Of a stretch of 64,000 nucleotides of DNA, positions 13,171-26,125 are shown in pieces. Source of the stretch: Phoebastria nigripes (lineage: Eukaryota > Chordata > Aves > Procellariiformes > Diomedeidae); assembly GCA_035582835.1 (NCBI GenBank), contig JAYKAV010003098.1:62001-126000 (forward strand), read 5' to 3'. Position numbers and translations under genes: made by a program. Numbering within the stretch: position 1 is the first letter of the stretch; each line of letters starts with the position of its first letter. Below the pieces are notes generated by a model that was given only the letters and a program-made list of their open reading frames with translations, did no database searches and was not told the origin of the DNA.

Positions 13171-14532
13171 TAATAAGACAAAAAACCTTGCCAGTAGGTA
13201 AGCAGGATAAGATCTCTGTAATTGCATTCCTCCTTGTAGATCCAGCCACACATACACTGCAAAACAAGAGTAACCTACCCCAGTCCTAGGGCAAAACNGA
13301 CAACTTCATATCAGTAATCTCTGTGGCTGTTTAGAAACACACCTAAACACTGNCTTGACCTGTGGGTTCACAACCCAAACCAGAGAGTGGCAGAGCTGAG
13401 ACTGCTGTGTGGTGTTAAAATTGCCTNACACTTTCCATTAAAGCATCACAGTTTCTCCTTCTTTTGACTTTGCCAATTTTCAACTGTTGGGGCCAAAATT
13501 TTGCATACCAGGTGTCTGCCTCAGGCTGAGAAAATCTGGAAAATTTCAGCCAAAAGGATATGTTCATTTGCAGGGATGAGGTAACAGGAGCATTCAGGTG
13601 AGCTGCCCATCCAAGCAACCCTGGAAGGGTTTTCTCTGAGCGCTTCCTAGGTCCCGGGTCTGGGAGCAGGGTGTCCATCTCTGCCATCCCACCACGTGTC
13701 AGGGAGCAGCTGTCTGCCTGCCCCAGGGACGTGGACTCAAACGAGGGCAAGTCCATGCAGACACTCCTGTTCCAGCAGATGAAGCAGCTGAGATTTCCCA
13801 AGTGTAGTGGACACCTTCCTAACTCTGAGGCCAGGCAGTGATTGAATATGCACTGCCCCAAGCACCCCAGTGCCGTGAAACTAAGGAGGGGAAGCTGCTT
13901 TTCCCTTCCATCACAGCCACAATGCAGTGCCAGAAGAAAGGCGCTGATCCTGGAGGAGGTGCAGGAGATGGCAAGCAGGGGGTCAGACCAGCGCACTTTT
14001 GCTTCCAGGACTGCCAGAAAAANCACTACTGCTCCTCATCCTGTCCTTCCCACCCGGGGCAGCATGTGCTGTACTCTTCAAAGAAGAAAACAGAAGGTGT
14101 AGACATTGACCTGCGGTCTGGTCCTGCCCCACTGGCAGCATCAAGCCCATGTCCTGCTGAACTCTCCACCCCAGTCCTTGCCTTCCCGCTTCCCTATATG
14201 CTAGGGGAGGTAGATAATTGTATTCAGGTGACAGAAGGGTGACAGCTTTGAGCCTTCAGATGCCAGGAAGCACCACGGGTAGCACCCAGCCACCTTCACG
14301 CCTCCTTCTGTGCACCGATGCTGTGAACAGGCGATCACCTGCCCCTTGCCCGTTGCACCCGGTCTGCAGTAACTCTGCTTCACGGGGACTCAGCCAGTGC
14401 CTGCAGTTACCCAGAGCAGTGCTAGCGTTATGGAGGAGAGTAGGAGAGATGTATTTCCTAATATAGATTAAAAATACCATTATCAAATCAGACTGGAAAG
14501 TCTGCCAGCATGGATAGTAGTTTAGCAATAAG
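13171..14532. other. Single-copy DNA with the longest chance-like reading frame
   Basis: The minus strand is open for 203 codons at 13415-14026 (two codons contain an unresolved base), and the plus strand is open for 134 codons at 13838-14242. They overlap in opposite directions. Neither shows a known domain. The plus frame has a Cys/His cluster resembling half of a MYND finger (FCFQDCQK-HYCSSSC), but it lacks the first Cys pair and the Trp and has the wrong Cys-His spacing. I consider both frames accidental. Confidence 0.5.
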
Positions 14533-14565
14533 CTTTTTTTTTTGTTTTTTTTTCTTTTTTCTTTC
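14533..14565 (+). repeat. T-rich low-complexity tract
   Basis: Thirty-three bases almost entirely of T, broken by single G and C. It is a simple low-complexity tract with no transposon body recognisable to its left, so a retroposed poly(A) tail is not supported. Confidence 0.85.
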
Positions 14566-17500
14566 CTGTTTCCCCATGACTATATCCGGGCTGCAATTCT
14601 GTGTGGTGGGTTTTGGAAAACTTCAGTACTGCATCCAGCCAGAAACAAAAGCAGGTACAGCTGTGGCAGTTATGGGCTGTCATCAAGGGGTCAACTCAAA
14701 TGCCCACCACCAGAAAGTGGCAAAGATGCATATCGTCTCAGAGGATACTGAGAAGATGCAGCAGTGAAAACCAATGTCTTCTTTCTCTGCATGGACACAT
14801 GCAGCCCTGCNTGTGCTACTGACTCCTTCCACTGGATGTAAGGATGCTCAATACTACATTAAACCCAGCTGGGGAAAAAGCAGGCCTTTTTTCCCCAGAA
14901 GGAAGGATCATTAGAGTGCCCGAGGGCTCGTTTTCAATGCTGTATTTGTTCTCGCCTTCCTTTCTGTTTCTTTCTGATCACTTGTCAGCTTCTTAGGCTG
15001 TGCTCTCAGACCAGCCTTGTTCATTCACGCATTCCTAGTTTATTGAATTATTGTATTACGGGCAGTGAGGAAGTGCAATAGCCTCTTTTCTACCTGCTGC
15101 TAAGAGCGAATGCCAGAGGAGAGTGTGTGTCTCTCTGTGGCTAGCAAAAGGAAAAAAAATGTAACAAGCTCTGTTGCATGGAAAATGTAGATTGTCTGAA
15201 ACATTCTCTAAAACCGTACAGTGAATTACAGAATATGCTGTGCAAGTAAGAGCGGGTAGGAGGGGGTTCCTACTGGAAAGACTACATTTAGGGCAAATAA
15301 GTTGTATTAATTAAAACACGTTCATAATTTTTTTCTTTTTTTGGGGGGGCTGAGTCGCTTACACTTTCTAACTTGTTTCTACTCCTGCAGAGTAACTCTC
15401 AGGCATAGATCCTGATCAATTCATTCTTTCCAGAGAGATCCCAGAGATTTCCTGGTACAATCCTGCCATTTTTTTCTAGTGTTGACCACAGCTTTTAGGC
15501 ATCGCCCCCCACATCCCCATGTAACACCCACCTGCCTTAGCACTCCCTCTCACTTGCTCTTTNCATTATCGTGATCCTCAGCTTTGGGTCCCAAAGCTGT
15601 TAGGGGATGGTAAAAAATAAAGGAGCTCATCAATTCCTTGACTGCACTTTAATAGCAGTGCTGATCACCAGAACTGAAATCACTTTCCAAACGCAATTTA
15701 GCTGCTGTGTATTCGCCATGCCTTTGGTGGACCAGTGGAGTGTCATGCAGTGCCGACTTTGGAATTGAAGCCATCGTAGCAACCTTTGCTTTCAATCAGT
15801 TTCTAAATTGTTTCACTTTTGGGTCTGAGGGCCCCGTTCTCAGCCCGACTGTGCTATTAACAGTGCCTGTCTGGGGCTGGAGGAGGTTTCGATCACCACC
15901 ACGTTCGCATAATGACAAAAAAGGCNGAGGAGGTGCAAAGCAGAGCAAAGTAATAAAGCCAGGTGCTGCAGCTCCTTCCCTGGGGCTTTCTCCTGTCCTT
16001 CTGCCTCTGCCTTGCTCTTCACCACCACCGCTCCTGTGGTGGCCAAACCCTGCAGCCGAGGTGCGCCCCGCTCTTCCACTGGTGCCTTCTCCGGAGGTAA
16101 CCCCGCGTCCCCGGTGTGCATGGGGGGTAACCCCACTGGGACACTGCAGAGGCTGCAGCTCGGGGCCGAGGTGCGACCAAAGCTCCTTTGAAACTGTCCA
16201 CAGAGACCTGCTCCCTCTGTGCCCATCGCAGCACTGACTTATTGGGACTGACAAAATCCAGCTCCTCGGGGCTGGGACCTTTTCTGTCAGTAGCCAATGA
16301 CTGGAAGAGCTAACACATCTGGGGCTCTGCTGCCTTCCCAACTCAGGTCACAGGCTTTTTACACTGCTCTCTTTTGACCCCAGAGACATTTTACAAGTCT
16401 CGTAGCTTGGGAAGTTTGACACTGCGCTGGTCAAAGTTTTATGGCCAGGGAGCTGGAATAGGTACTCGGTGATTTCTGCCACCAGTAGGATTGTAAGTCT
16501 TTCTGGAAACACATTAAAGACAAGGGTTGGCTAGGTGAGATCTCCAGATCTTAAAAAGGTATAAGAGACAAGTCCTGGTGAGATTTTCCAGCAATCCTTT
16601 GTAAGATCTCCTACTCAGCGCACCCCAGCGCTTGTGTTTGCAGAGGGAACACCCTTGGGGTGACCGAGAGACAAAGTGGGGAGATGGAGCATTTGCTTGT
16701 CTGCAGTATAGAGGAAATAATATAACCTGTGGTGTGATGTAAATGAGCAGGCAAAGGGGAAGACGACCTTTCGGATTTGTTGTTCTTCCAGCTGCCTGCA
16801 GTGAGTACCTTTCATTTCCATCTTGTGGACTGCTCACTTCTATCTGAAAAGAAATTGAGAGCTTATAATTGAAGAACTGGTTGCTGGCTAGGTGAAGTCT
16901 TTATGCCTGTCACCATTGAACAAATAACTCAGCTTAAAAAACTAAACCTGAAATGCTCTGGGAAAAATTATATTCTCAAAAAACATATATTCTTTTAGGA
17001 ACTAGTTTTTTATAACAGGGAGTTGAAAATAATTGTGGGCAGCATTTAGATGATGGTCTGATTTGTGGGTGACAGTGAGAATTTGCAGCTGTAGGAATTA
17101 AATCCCATAGACCAAAAATGACACTTACAAAAAACCTAATCATCTGAAGCAAGGATGTAGATAAGGAGGACAGATAAAGGCTGGGATGAAAATCAGATTT
17201 CATGTTTGATGACATCTTTAGGCTTCTATCTTTTTAAGGAGAGAAGAGACTAATGAGTGCAATAGCAACTGGTAGCTCGCTCCCCACCATTTTAAAGTAT
17301 TGTTGAGCTCTGAAGCACTTAAATGAGATTTATTGCATCTGCCAGAGTAATGTACAACGGATCCTCTGCTGAGGCTTTACGTGCCTGTGGCCTTCAGTGG
17401 AATATTTCTTTAGTAACATGGTCATCAAATTGTTAAGAGAGACAAAATGCTACCCAGTGAAAAGCAAACACTTTAAACTAGCTCAGCTACTGTTGAGAGA

Positions 17501-20500
17501 TTTGTTTGAAAACATGTAATTTATCAGTTAGGGACTATTTTGTTTTGGGTGATTGAGCGTCCACAGCACGCTCCCTGATTCAGCAGGAAGATCGGTATCA
17601 GGATCTCGTTTTGGAAAAGCTGCGTCTTGAAGAAAACAGATCAGGTGAAGTAGTAGTCTTCATTTTTAAGAAGAAATTGCAAATATAGTAGAGGTTAATG
17701 TGACCAAGTACTGGATGCTGCTCTAAAAATGAGGAATTTGAGCTAAAGATGTATCTCGTCAGAGCTTTGGGATACATTGAGAATTATGTTGTTGGTTCAA
17801 GACTTGCCAAATACTTTTCAGACGAATGGTGAAATCCTCAAGGGCCCTGTTAAAATCTCTTAATTTCAAACATTGAAATTGCATATTGCAGAGTTGAAGG
17901 TGCCTTCAATCTGATGAGCATCAGCTCTCCGGCTTCCTTTGATCTAAAAATAGCCTGGCTGGGCCCCCCTAGCACCCACCGCAGCACTGCTGCATCTCCC
18001 CGCAGCAGCTCTTGCTGGGAGGGGGAAGGTACACAGCAGTGCTGGGGGAGAGGGGACCCCTCTCCCCACCTAGCAAGCAGATAAGCCCAACTTGCAGCTC
18101 AGCCCTTCTCCCCTCCACGGGGAAACGCAGCACCGGATTTAGGTCACATCAGTAGTTGGTGTCACAAGGTGCTTTTTGTGGTACTGCAAGATCCCAGCTG
18201 TGCGTCATGAACAGTCATTTCCCAAAAGAGGCCTAGGGTTGGAACAGAAATATAGAATGTCTTTGGAGATGATTTTCTGATGTGAATAAATAGGGCTGAG
18301 GATGATCCTTCTCACCAGGAGGCTCCCTGAGCATGCCCCGCGGGAGCGCCCAGGACCCAGCCAGGCTGTGCAGCCTCCGGCAGCAGGTCCCACAGACATC
18401 GCTCTGTCCTCTGCTGGGCTGCGGGGAATAGGAACAGGCGGAAGGTTAACACAAGACATGAGAAATACTTTTCATGGATGCCTGGAGTCAGAGCAAGGTC
18501 TCCTACTGTGTTTCAGCTCCACGCCGTTAGGAACCCAGCATGTGAAACCTGTGGCATTTGCCAAGTAATGTACATATTGATTTGTGAGGAAGACAGCTTC
18601 TGGGCTAGGCTGGATCTAACTTATGCTGAAACCTTGCTCCATTGATTTATCTTTGCAGGCTAGAAAATATCAGAGAACTTCCTTAATGATTTTTTTTTTT
18701 GTTATTACGTGTTTTGTGACAGATCCCTTGGTCACAGTAACAAACCAGGTCACAGATCCTGTAACCTCACAGCAGCAGGTCCGCAAGCCCTGCATTTTTC
18801 TCCTGTAGGTAAAACACATGAATTGATTTCCACTATATGTTATGCCCTGACAATGAGATTTCCATGGCCATCGAGTCGTGCTGTGGATGGCTTTTTTTAA
18901 CACACCTGATTTTGTTCTCAGATCACTGTTAAAATGGTTGATGATGATGGAAGTTTCATTAAAGCAATTTGCAAAGAACACCAGTCCAGCTATGAGTCAG
19001 CGTGTGGGTGCCAGGGCATTTATTTCTGATGCTATCCTACCATGTGAGACTGGTGCTTGGGACTGTATTTTCCAACATCTGTGAATGTTGTTTTCCTTGA
19101 CATCTTCAGTAAGTGGACCAGAACATTGCATAGACTTAGGGAGAGGAAATCTGTACAAAGTAATTTTCCTCCAGCACTGCTGCAGAACAATCCTTTCTGC
19201 TTGTGTCAGCTTCATTATTGTTCCTTAGATGGCAGCTGCTAATGCTGCAGGATAAATACCTGTTGTATTTGCTAACTTGGTGCATACGAGTTATGGCAGC
19301 AACCCGTTTTGGGGTGCGTGCCCTTAGTTGAATGACACAGTACAGCACCGGTGCTCTTTNATCTATTTCATCCTTGTGAAGCCCTCAAAGGTTTTTTCTT
19401 CAACCTTTTGGCAACTTAAGATGCCATTAATATTTTTTTTCTCTGGTCAAGTGTGTCCTTTTTACTTCTGCCAATATTTCTGACAAGACACATATGTAAG
19501 CAGGTGAATTTGCTTCATGTATTTCTGCTATGCATTGCAGCCCTGATAGATGCTTGACAGTTGCGCATATATGGGAGTACAGTCTCCTGGGCTCTGTGCT
19601 AAATATGAGGCTGGCACCATGTCTCAGTCACATCTAAACAGTTGCCCTTGGAACGAGGATAGTTTCCTGTTGAGATGTTTATATTGTTGCTCAACATTAT
19701 GGTATGCTAAAAGTGCTAATTTTCAATAAAATTTATTTTAATATCACAACTTTGATTGTTTACGATACAAAGTTTGGAACAGATAACCAGACTTTTTTAA
19801 ATGATTTTTTTTTTCCTGATATGTCTGAGTTCCCCCAGTTTATTAAATACATTAATTGCAGCTAATGTCACTGAATCATCTTTGCTCTTAAGCTTTGTTA
19901 GTCTTCTAAAAAGATCAAACATGTCTTCTTCAAGCATTAACTAAATGTGAAACATTTTGCCCCAAAGGGTAAGCATCACAAATTCGGATTAAATAGAACC
20001 AGAGTTGTACAGCAAAAACTGTTAATCGTGATAAATATCATTAATGCCATATACTGCTGCTTTTGGCTCAGGACTCTAATAACGCAGAGAAGTTGTGCGC
20101 TGCTGGGGCTGCCTGGCCAGGGCCAGTCACGTTCCTGGGCCCGACCCTCCTGGCAGAGCTGAATTTGTGTCTCGTCACTGAGTTGCCCGCTCTGCAGCGG
20201 CGGAGAGGCAGTAAGTCTACAGGCTCTACTTGCACCTTGAATTAAAAAGCCACAACCTGCTCTGCCTTGTGTGAACACCCGTAGCGGGAGCAGGTTCCTG
20301 CGTGATCCACCAGCGTGCAGATCCCGCTGAGCAGGGTGTCTATGGACTGGCCTCTTGTGAACGTTATTTAACCAATTAATTTAATCACNTTTGGAGGAAT
20401 ATACGAGTCTTGACGGGAGAGATGCAAGACCCCTCATCACTTCTGTTTGACTTGTGGCGGTAGCAAAGAGCTGCAACAGTTATCTCCAGGCTGACATGAT

Positions 20501-23500
20501 TGACTAGAAGTGATTTTTTACCAGGTGACATTTGCAATAATTACATGGTGCCTTGCTTGTTCAGGAGGAAATAATTGGCATGACTTTCAAAAGGCTCTGT
20601 GGAAAGCGGCTCTTGTAAAAACAATTATTTGAACCTCCTACTATGGCTGCTCCCGGTACAGCTAGGAAATGAGGGGAGTGTACCATGCATACGGTAACTG
20701 CTGCTGGCTGCTGAAAAGGCAAGCAGAGAGCCAGGTGGGACAAGTGGTAAACTCGAGGGAAATCAGATTTCCTTCTGAAATCCTGCATATTCTCAATATC
20801 TGCTTCTCTCTGCCAGGCTGCAGGTCGTGGAAAAAATCAAAATGAGTGGGTGGGGGAGCAGATCTATTGTACAGGCTGAGGCAAGGCTGCAGGTCTGACC
20901 CCCTTGCTCCAGCCTCTGGAAGAAAGTCTTTTGGGTACCACCTTATCCCAGATTTTACAGGGCATGTGAGACAAGCAATTACCTCAAATGCTTTCTGCCC
21001 CAAGGACAGGATTTTCCCTGTGCTCCCCTCATGCTGTGGCGCTGGCAAATGACCCATTTACACCACAGCAAAACTGGGGAGCTTGCCAGCAGGCTAGTGA
21101 AGACAATCAGCATGGGGCCAGCATCCCCCATCACATCCGGGGACACAGCCTGGACACTTGGGCACAGCATCCTCACTCCAGCCTGTGGTAACACACAGGG
21201 CTTGTTATGGGCTTTCTCCCTTCTTCCACGCCAGTGACTCTCAGGTGTTTTTTACCCCCTGGGTGCCATGGGGCAGCCGAAGTTTCCGGCGGGTGGAGGG
21301 GTTGGGGTGGNAGGATGACTCCCGGGAGGTCCCCTGCAGCCTCGTGGTGCAGCGCGGGGCCCTTCTGCCACCCCCGCGGGTACCTGGTGTGCAGGGCGTG
21401 GGGTGCGCTGCTCCAGCCCCCAAACGCGGTGTGCAGCAGGTGACTTCCTGCCACTGTGCCCTCCTAACACCAGGCCACCACGGCTCGACCAGTCAATGAT
21501 TGGTTTCGGTAGCATGATGTTACTCTTCTGCACTTTGGTGCGGCATCAAAACCTTTACCTTGCAAAGTGATGGCTACATGCCTGCTTTCCTACAGCTGGC
21601 TGTGCGGTTTTGCACCCCTGGCTTTGCTCCGTCAGCGCTACAGACCCAGGATGAAGCCCCAGGTGCGTCTCCTCTCCCTGTGCTTGTGGTGGTCCTGGCT
21701 GAAAACCGAGTCTGGGTTGTCCGCCGGGGTGCCAGCCTTCTGGGTCACTTGGTTGCCTCTGGCATTTCAACAGGGCATTGGCTGCCTAAACACCCTGTAG
21801 AGAAAGAAAGGGTCCTAGGTGGCTTTTAATCCTGTCCACTTATCCTGACCGCTGTCCCGATGCCTGCCATGAAAAGCATCCCCACGCCAGGTGCCTTGCT
21901 CCTGTAACGCCTGCCTATGGACAGAGATGTCGGTCTGCAAGTGCTGGGTCCGAAGGGACCTGCTTCAAACCCAGGGAAGCCACCACATGTGCCAGCCCAG
22001 GTTTCAATTTTCTGAACCCAGAGTTTTTTTAAATAGGGTAACACCATCCAAAAATACAACCTACGGCTAACTGATTTATTGAACAGCCTAGCAGAAACAG
22101 CTAGCAACAAAGTTACCCAATATAAATAAATTTTCTGACATCCCCACACCCACCTTCTTGCTGTCAAGCTGAGNCCAGCCTGGAATATTTAAAATGGGAA
22201 TTTTTTTTCAGTGAAATGATACTTATTCTCTTTTAATTAAAAAAAAAAGAACAACAAAATCTGAAGAGACTTTAAATAAACAAACACATAAATAATCATT
22301 CTCAAGCTGAGAGAAAGCTGGGAAAATGACTCATTTTGGGCGATCCTGAAAAGGAAGCCAGAAGTCTTGTCTCCTGTTCCAGCCAGTAAAACCTGCTGTC
22401 TCATCAGAGAAACCTAATTAGCTTTTTGTTTAAAAGGGGGTTGCTAGATACGTTATGTGAGCGTGGCACCAGGGCAGCCTGGTGCTGGTCCAGGACCCCC
22501 CTGGCCCCCNGGGACAGGTCCCAGCCTCTGCCTGCCAGGCGAGGTGCCAGGAAGGCAGCCCATGGCACAGCCCTCAACAGGGAGGGGACATCGTTTTGGT
22601 TTGCCAGCTGTTTAAAAGAAAGCAGAGTGCTGCTTTGGGCCTCCCCTGGGCTTTACATGTGCTGTGGAAATCCCTGGCACTGGCGCAGGGCTGTGCGATG
22701 GCAGCAGGAGCTGCCGCCAGGTCACTGAGCTGCACCAGCACCTTGTTTTGCCAAACCTGGCCACGTCACCAAGTGATCCCGGCTAACGGCAGCTGAGGGG
22801 TGCCGGCTTAGAGATCTGGCCGAGGCACTGCAGTATTTCCGCAGCACCCATCCGCGGAAGCACCCTTCCCATCGGTAGGGCTGCTGGCTGTGCAAGAGCC
22901 AGCAGCTCAGGTGGGGGGATTATAGGTACATTTCTGGCTCGTCTTGTCTTCTTGACAGCACCAGGACAAAGTCCTGCACAGTACTCTAGGTCTCTCTGCT
23001 TAGCTCTTTAGAGAGCACTGGCTGTGTTTGCTTATAGCTGCCTTGTGCAAAAGCTGGCTGCGCTCCAGCCAGAGTCCCTGAGCTGAGCCCGGGATGTGCC
23101 CGCTCTGCCGCCCGGGAAATCCCCTGCTTCCTTGGGACTGTGCAGACTTTCTTCCACTTCAGGCTCGCGCCAGTGAAGAGACCCTGAGGGTCAGAAGAGT
23201 TGCTTTTACCTGCCCTGCAGGTAACACCATGTTGGTGTCCACCTGATGCCCAGTGTGCCCGTTAGTAAGACTATTGCCCATTGTTTTCTGAGGAGTGCAC
23301 CCTTGTAAGGGGATGGACGAGGTCTGCAAGCATGCCAATGCTTGGAGTTAAACTCCCCGCACCTTCTGAACTGGAGCCCAACCATCTGCTGTACAACTGT
23401 GGATTGGTCAGAAAACTGCTGGTGACTCAGTAGAGGAAGCCGAGGCATGGGCCGTCTATTTTTAGCTGTCAGTAAATGTACTAAAGTGGCTTACTGCTGA

Positions 23501-23676
23501 GTTGAAGAAAGGACGGACAAGCCCTGCTTGCCCTATTTAGGGAATAAATGTGAAATACTTACATCCATTTCTANAGTCTAAATTATAGGTGTTGCTGGGG
23601 AGAGGGGTGCTGGGGAGGAGAAATCTCTGGCCATCCCTCTGCATGGCTCAGGACAGGCTTTGCTTTGCTGCTGCAG
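14566..23676. other. Single-copy DNA, no gene seen
   Basis: Mixed single-copy sequence. A GC-rich patch at about 15830-16240 gives overlapping frames of up to 181 codons on both strands, interpreted as chance. A pair of GGTCACAG motifs 18 bases apart (18730-18737 and 18748-18755), each followed by GTAAC, lies in an otherwise plain region. AT-rich stretches occur at about 19670-19950 and 22190-22290. A GC-rich patch at 21250-21430 is open in several frames. No transposon, RNA gene or known exon was recognised. Confidence 0.55.
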
Positions 23677-23808
23677 CAGCAATCCAAAAGGCAATCAGCA
23701 CATTTGCACAAAGAAAAGCGGAGGAGGAATGTGGGCACTCACCTGGAAGCGTGCTGCAGCTACCTGGTGGTGCTCAAGTCTGCTCAGCCCTTCTTGAAAA
23801 GGATGCAA
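23677..23808 (+). other. Candidate exon with perfect donor (weak)
   Basis: A 132-base segment lies between a 'tttgctttgctgctgcag' acceptor and the perfect donor context GCAA|GTAAGT. Its length is a multiple of three and two of the three frames are open. One reads AIQKAISTFAQRKAEEECGH at its start. The opposite strand of the same stretch also shows a consensus donor (CAG|GTGAGT, + strand 23733-23738 region), which shows how easily such signals arise here. No family is recognised. Confidence 0.12.
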
Positions 23809-23877
23809 GTAAGTATGGGTAGCAATAAGCCCAAGGGAACTGTTAAGCTTTTCTCTTACAAAGGGGAGCAGTAAGAA

Positions 23878-23985
23878 AGAAAATTATAAAACAAATTTTA
23901 TATTTATATATATATCTCAAATAAAAATATAATAAACATATATAAAATAATAATATGTGTATACAATATATATACGTAAAAAAGC
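23878..23985. repeat. AT-rich low-complexity DNA
   Basis: About 108 bases of nearly pure A and T with TATATA runs and alternating purine-pyrimidine steps. No terminal inverted repeats or transposon sequence border it. Confidence 0.85.
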
Positions 23986-25655
23986 TTCTGTTCACCTTGT
24001 ATCAGAATACGAGAAGATATTCCAGGAGACTAAAAGTTTGTGGACTTGTAGCCGACAAAAACGTTTTACTCAACCAGCGGAGAATTAGCCTGCAGATACA
24101 GCAAAGATCAAGAGTATAGTGAGGTTGCAAGAAGGATGAGCCATTAATGTGTATCAAAGGACACACACGGAGATGTTAATAGATTTTAACAAATCCCATT
24201 TCTGCCTGAAATGTCTTCTGNTACAGTCAACAGTAACTCCAACAACTTTGATTGAAAAGGAGAAGAAAAAAGTCACTTTTCTTTGTATGTGGCCTTGCCT
24301 GTGCCATGTTGGCACAGTTTCTTCTCTGGTCTTTGTTTTCAAGGTTTCCACACAACGGAAGAGTGAGAAGCCTTTCAGAGGGGGTAAGAGCTGACATCCC
24401 TGGGGGGGATGCTGGCAGGGATGAAGTGCTGTCCCCACAACTGCCATAAAACTGCTTTGGGAAATGGGCTGGCCAGGGCCGTTGCCAGGGTAAGATGCAT
24501 GAAGGAGTGACCGGACCAGTATGGGAAATGAGCCAGATGTTAAGGATGGCAGCAAACGGGTCTCAGTAGGGCACGGACACGAGGGTGGCTGGGGCTGGAC
24601 CGGGATCTTCCTTCAGGAGGAGTTTGCCTGATGGGAGCTGGGGCAGAAACTGGGCGAGACGCTTGGGATTTGGTCTGCGGATTGTTGCTGCCATCGCATC
24701 TGTTCTCTAAAAAGAGACCAAGAAAGCCTATTCCTCCTCCATCTGTCAATGGCAGTGGGAAAGGCTGCTCTGCCGCAGGCACTGCTGTTCCTTAAAAGCT
24801 TCCAAATGCTCCTCCGCTGAGATGTTGTCAAGGTTTATTTCCTTGCGGTGGCTGCGGTCACAGAGCGGCATGATGGGCTCACAGCAGTAGGAGGCAGAGC
24901 ATCTGTACTGAAACAACTTTAGAACTGTAAAATGATTCAATACACCTAAAAAAAAAAAAGCTGGTGGAGAATAGAAAGGAGGAACAACCCCTAAAATGGA
25001 AAAGGAAGAGGATAAACAGCCTCTTGGGTTTTACTCATTATTTTCTAAACATTAGCAGTGAGTAATGGAGATCTAGGGGGATCCGTGCAGTGATCAATAT
25101 TCGGGGGGGGTGTTAATTAAAAAAATAGATTTTCTCTTTGGCACTGTTATGTGCTGGAGCTGTAGGGGTGGCCTGTTGGCTCTCCAAGACTATTCACGCA
25201 CAGACACTTGCAAATCAATTGCTTGTGGCTTTGCCTAGCAGGTACTTGTGACCCACCCCTGACAGCATCCTCACAGGCACTGAAGCGGATGGTGAAGAGC
25301 TCGGTGCTGCCACCCTGCCTGCACCTGAAGCGGTGTCTGAAGGCAGTGCTGCAGGCAGCTAGGCTGCATCAGCCACTTCCAACCTCATGCCACACTCCTG
25401 GGACTTGCACCGCTGACGTTCAGCGTGGCATCTGACCACTCCCCATCCTCACCTGCTTTCCTCTCATCACCTGTGTGGCTGGAAGAACAGGGCTTGTTTT
25501 TCTGCTCTGGCAGACACAGGAGCTATGGAGAAATAACACTTTGTGTTTCCCTTATTCTATTATTGGTGTAAATATGGTGAGAAACCAAAGATTGAATGTT
25601 TAAAAGTGTACTCTGCATGACAGGCATTAGAGCCTAAGTGGGTTTGGTGGCTGAA
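23986..25655. other. Single-copy DNA, no gene seen
   Basis: No gene recognised. A 40-base segment at 24344-24383 sits between a strong pyrimidine-tract acceptor (ending 'tttgttttcaag') and a GGGG|GTAAGAG donor, but it is too short to judge. Poly(A) of 12 lies at about 24948-24959, and a run of G lies at about 25103-25110. Confidence 0.55.
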
Positions 25656-25994
25656 TCACCCAAAAATATTCTCTTCAAATTGCTGGGCCAGGATGAGAGT
25701 CATATCTCTAGGAACGCTGCATAATAAAAAATCAATATTAAAGTTAATATTCTTAAGTTTTCCCTGCAGAGAGTCTGTCTGGGATTGCATTTCCTCGCAG
25801 TTGGCCTTTAATCGCCAGATGTTCCTCACAAAGAGCCGCAGCTCCTGCTCGCTCTGTGTTTCCAAAGCACCAGCCCAAGACTGGCAAGGCGAGGCACCAG
25901 CACTGAGGAATCTTGCTCTGCTGCGAAACCCTATATTTATAATGTGCTGATTCCTTCTTTCCAAAAACAGCCTTTCTGTGGCTGTAGAAGACAC
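25656..25994 (-). other. Protein-like open frame of 112 codons (hypothesis)
   Basis: A minus-strand frame starting at 25994 and ending in TGA at about 25653. The middle part (EQELRLFVRNIWRLKANCEE) and the last 20 residues read like ordinary soluble helical protein, not low-complexity translation. A good acceptor-like sequence, T-rich and ending TTATGCAG, lies inside it, so the last about 20 codons could be a terminal exon. A CpG-dense patch lies immediately upstream on this strand (26020-26125). No family is recognised, no poly(A) signal is seen close downstream, and frames of this length occur by chance. Confidence 0.18.
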
Positions 25995-26019
25995 TGTGCT
26001 GGATGTGAGCTGCCGTGCC

Positions 26020-26125
26020 GAGCCTGGTGCTCCCTGCTGTGTGCAGCTGGAGGCGGCAGCGCCGGTGCTGGCTCGCAGCGCCCAACGGCCGCGGCCGTCT
26101 CGGAGGCATTGCTCCCTTCCCTCCT
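26020..26125. promoter_or_regulatory. Small CpG-dense patch with a 14-bp perfect palindrome
   Basis: About a dozen CpG dinucleotides fall within roughly 100 bases, in contrast to the CpG-poor DNA around it. At 26085-26098 the sequence ACGGCCGCGGCCGT is a perfect palindrome. It is too short for a standard CpG island but is the densest CpG cluster noticed in the window. It could be an unmethylated regulatory patch or the remnant of a promoter. It lies just upstream of the minus-strand open frame at 25656-25994. Confidence 0.3.

Noticed and set aside
13415..14026. Minus-strand open frame of 203 codons, the longest without the assembly gap.
   Set aside because: It overlaps open plus-strand frames, has no known domain, includes unresolved bases, and one such length is plausible by chance in six frames of 64 kb.
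13921..14060. Cys/His cluster resembling a MYND zinc finger on the plus strand.
   Set aside because: The first Cys pair and the conserved Trp are missing, the last Cys-His spacing is wrong and the opposite strand is equally open.
24344..24383. 40-base segment with a strong acceptor and a GTAAGAG donor.
   Set aside because: Too short to judge. Kept only as a note in the regional entry.
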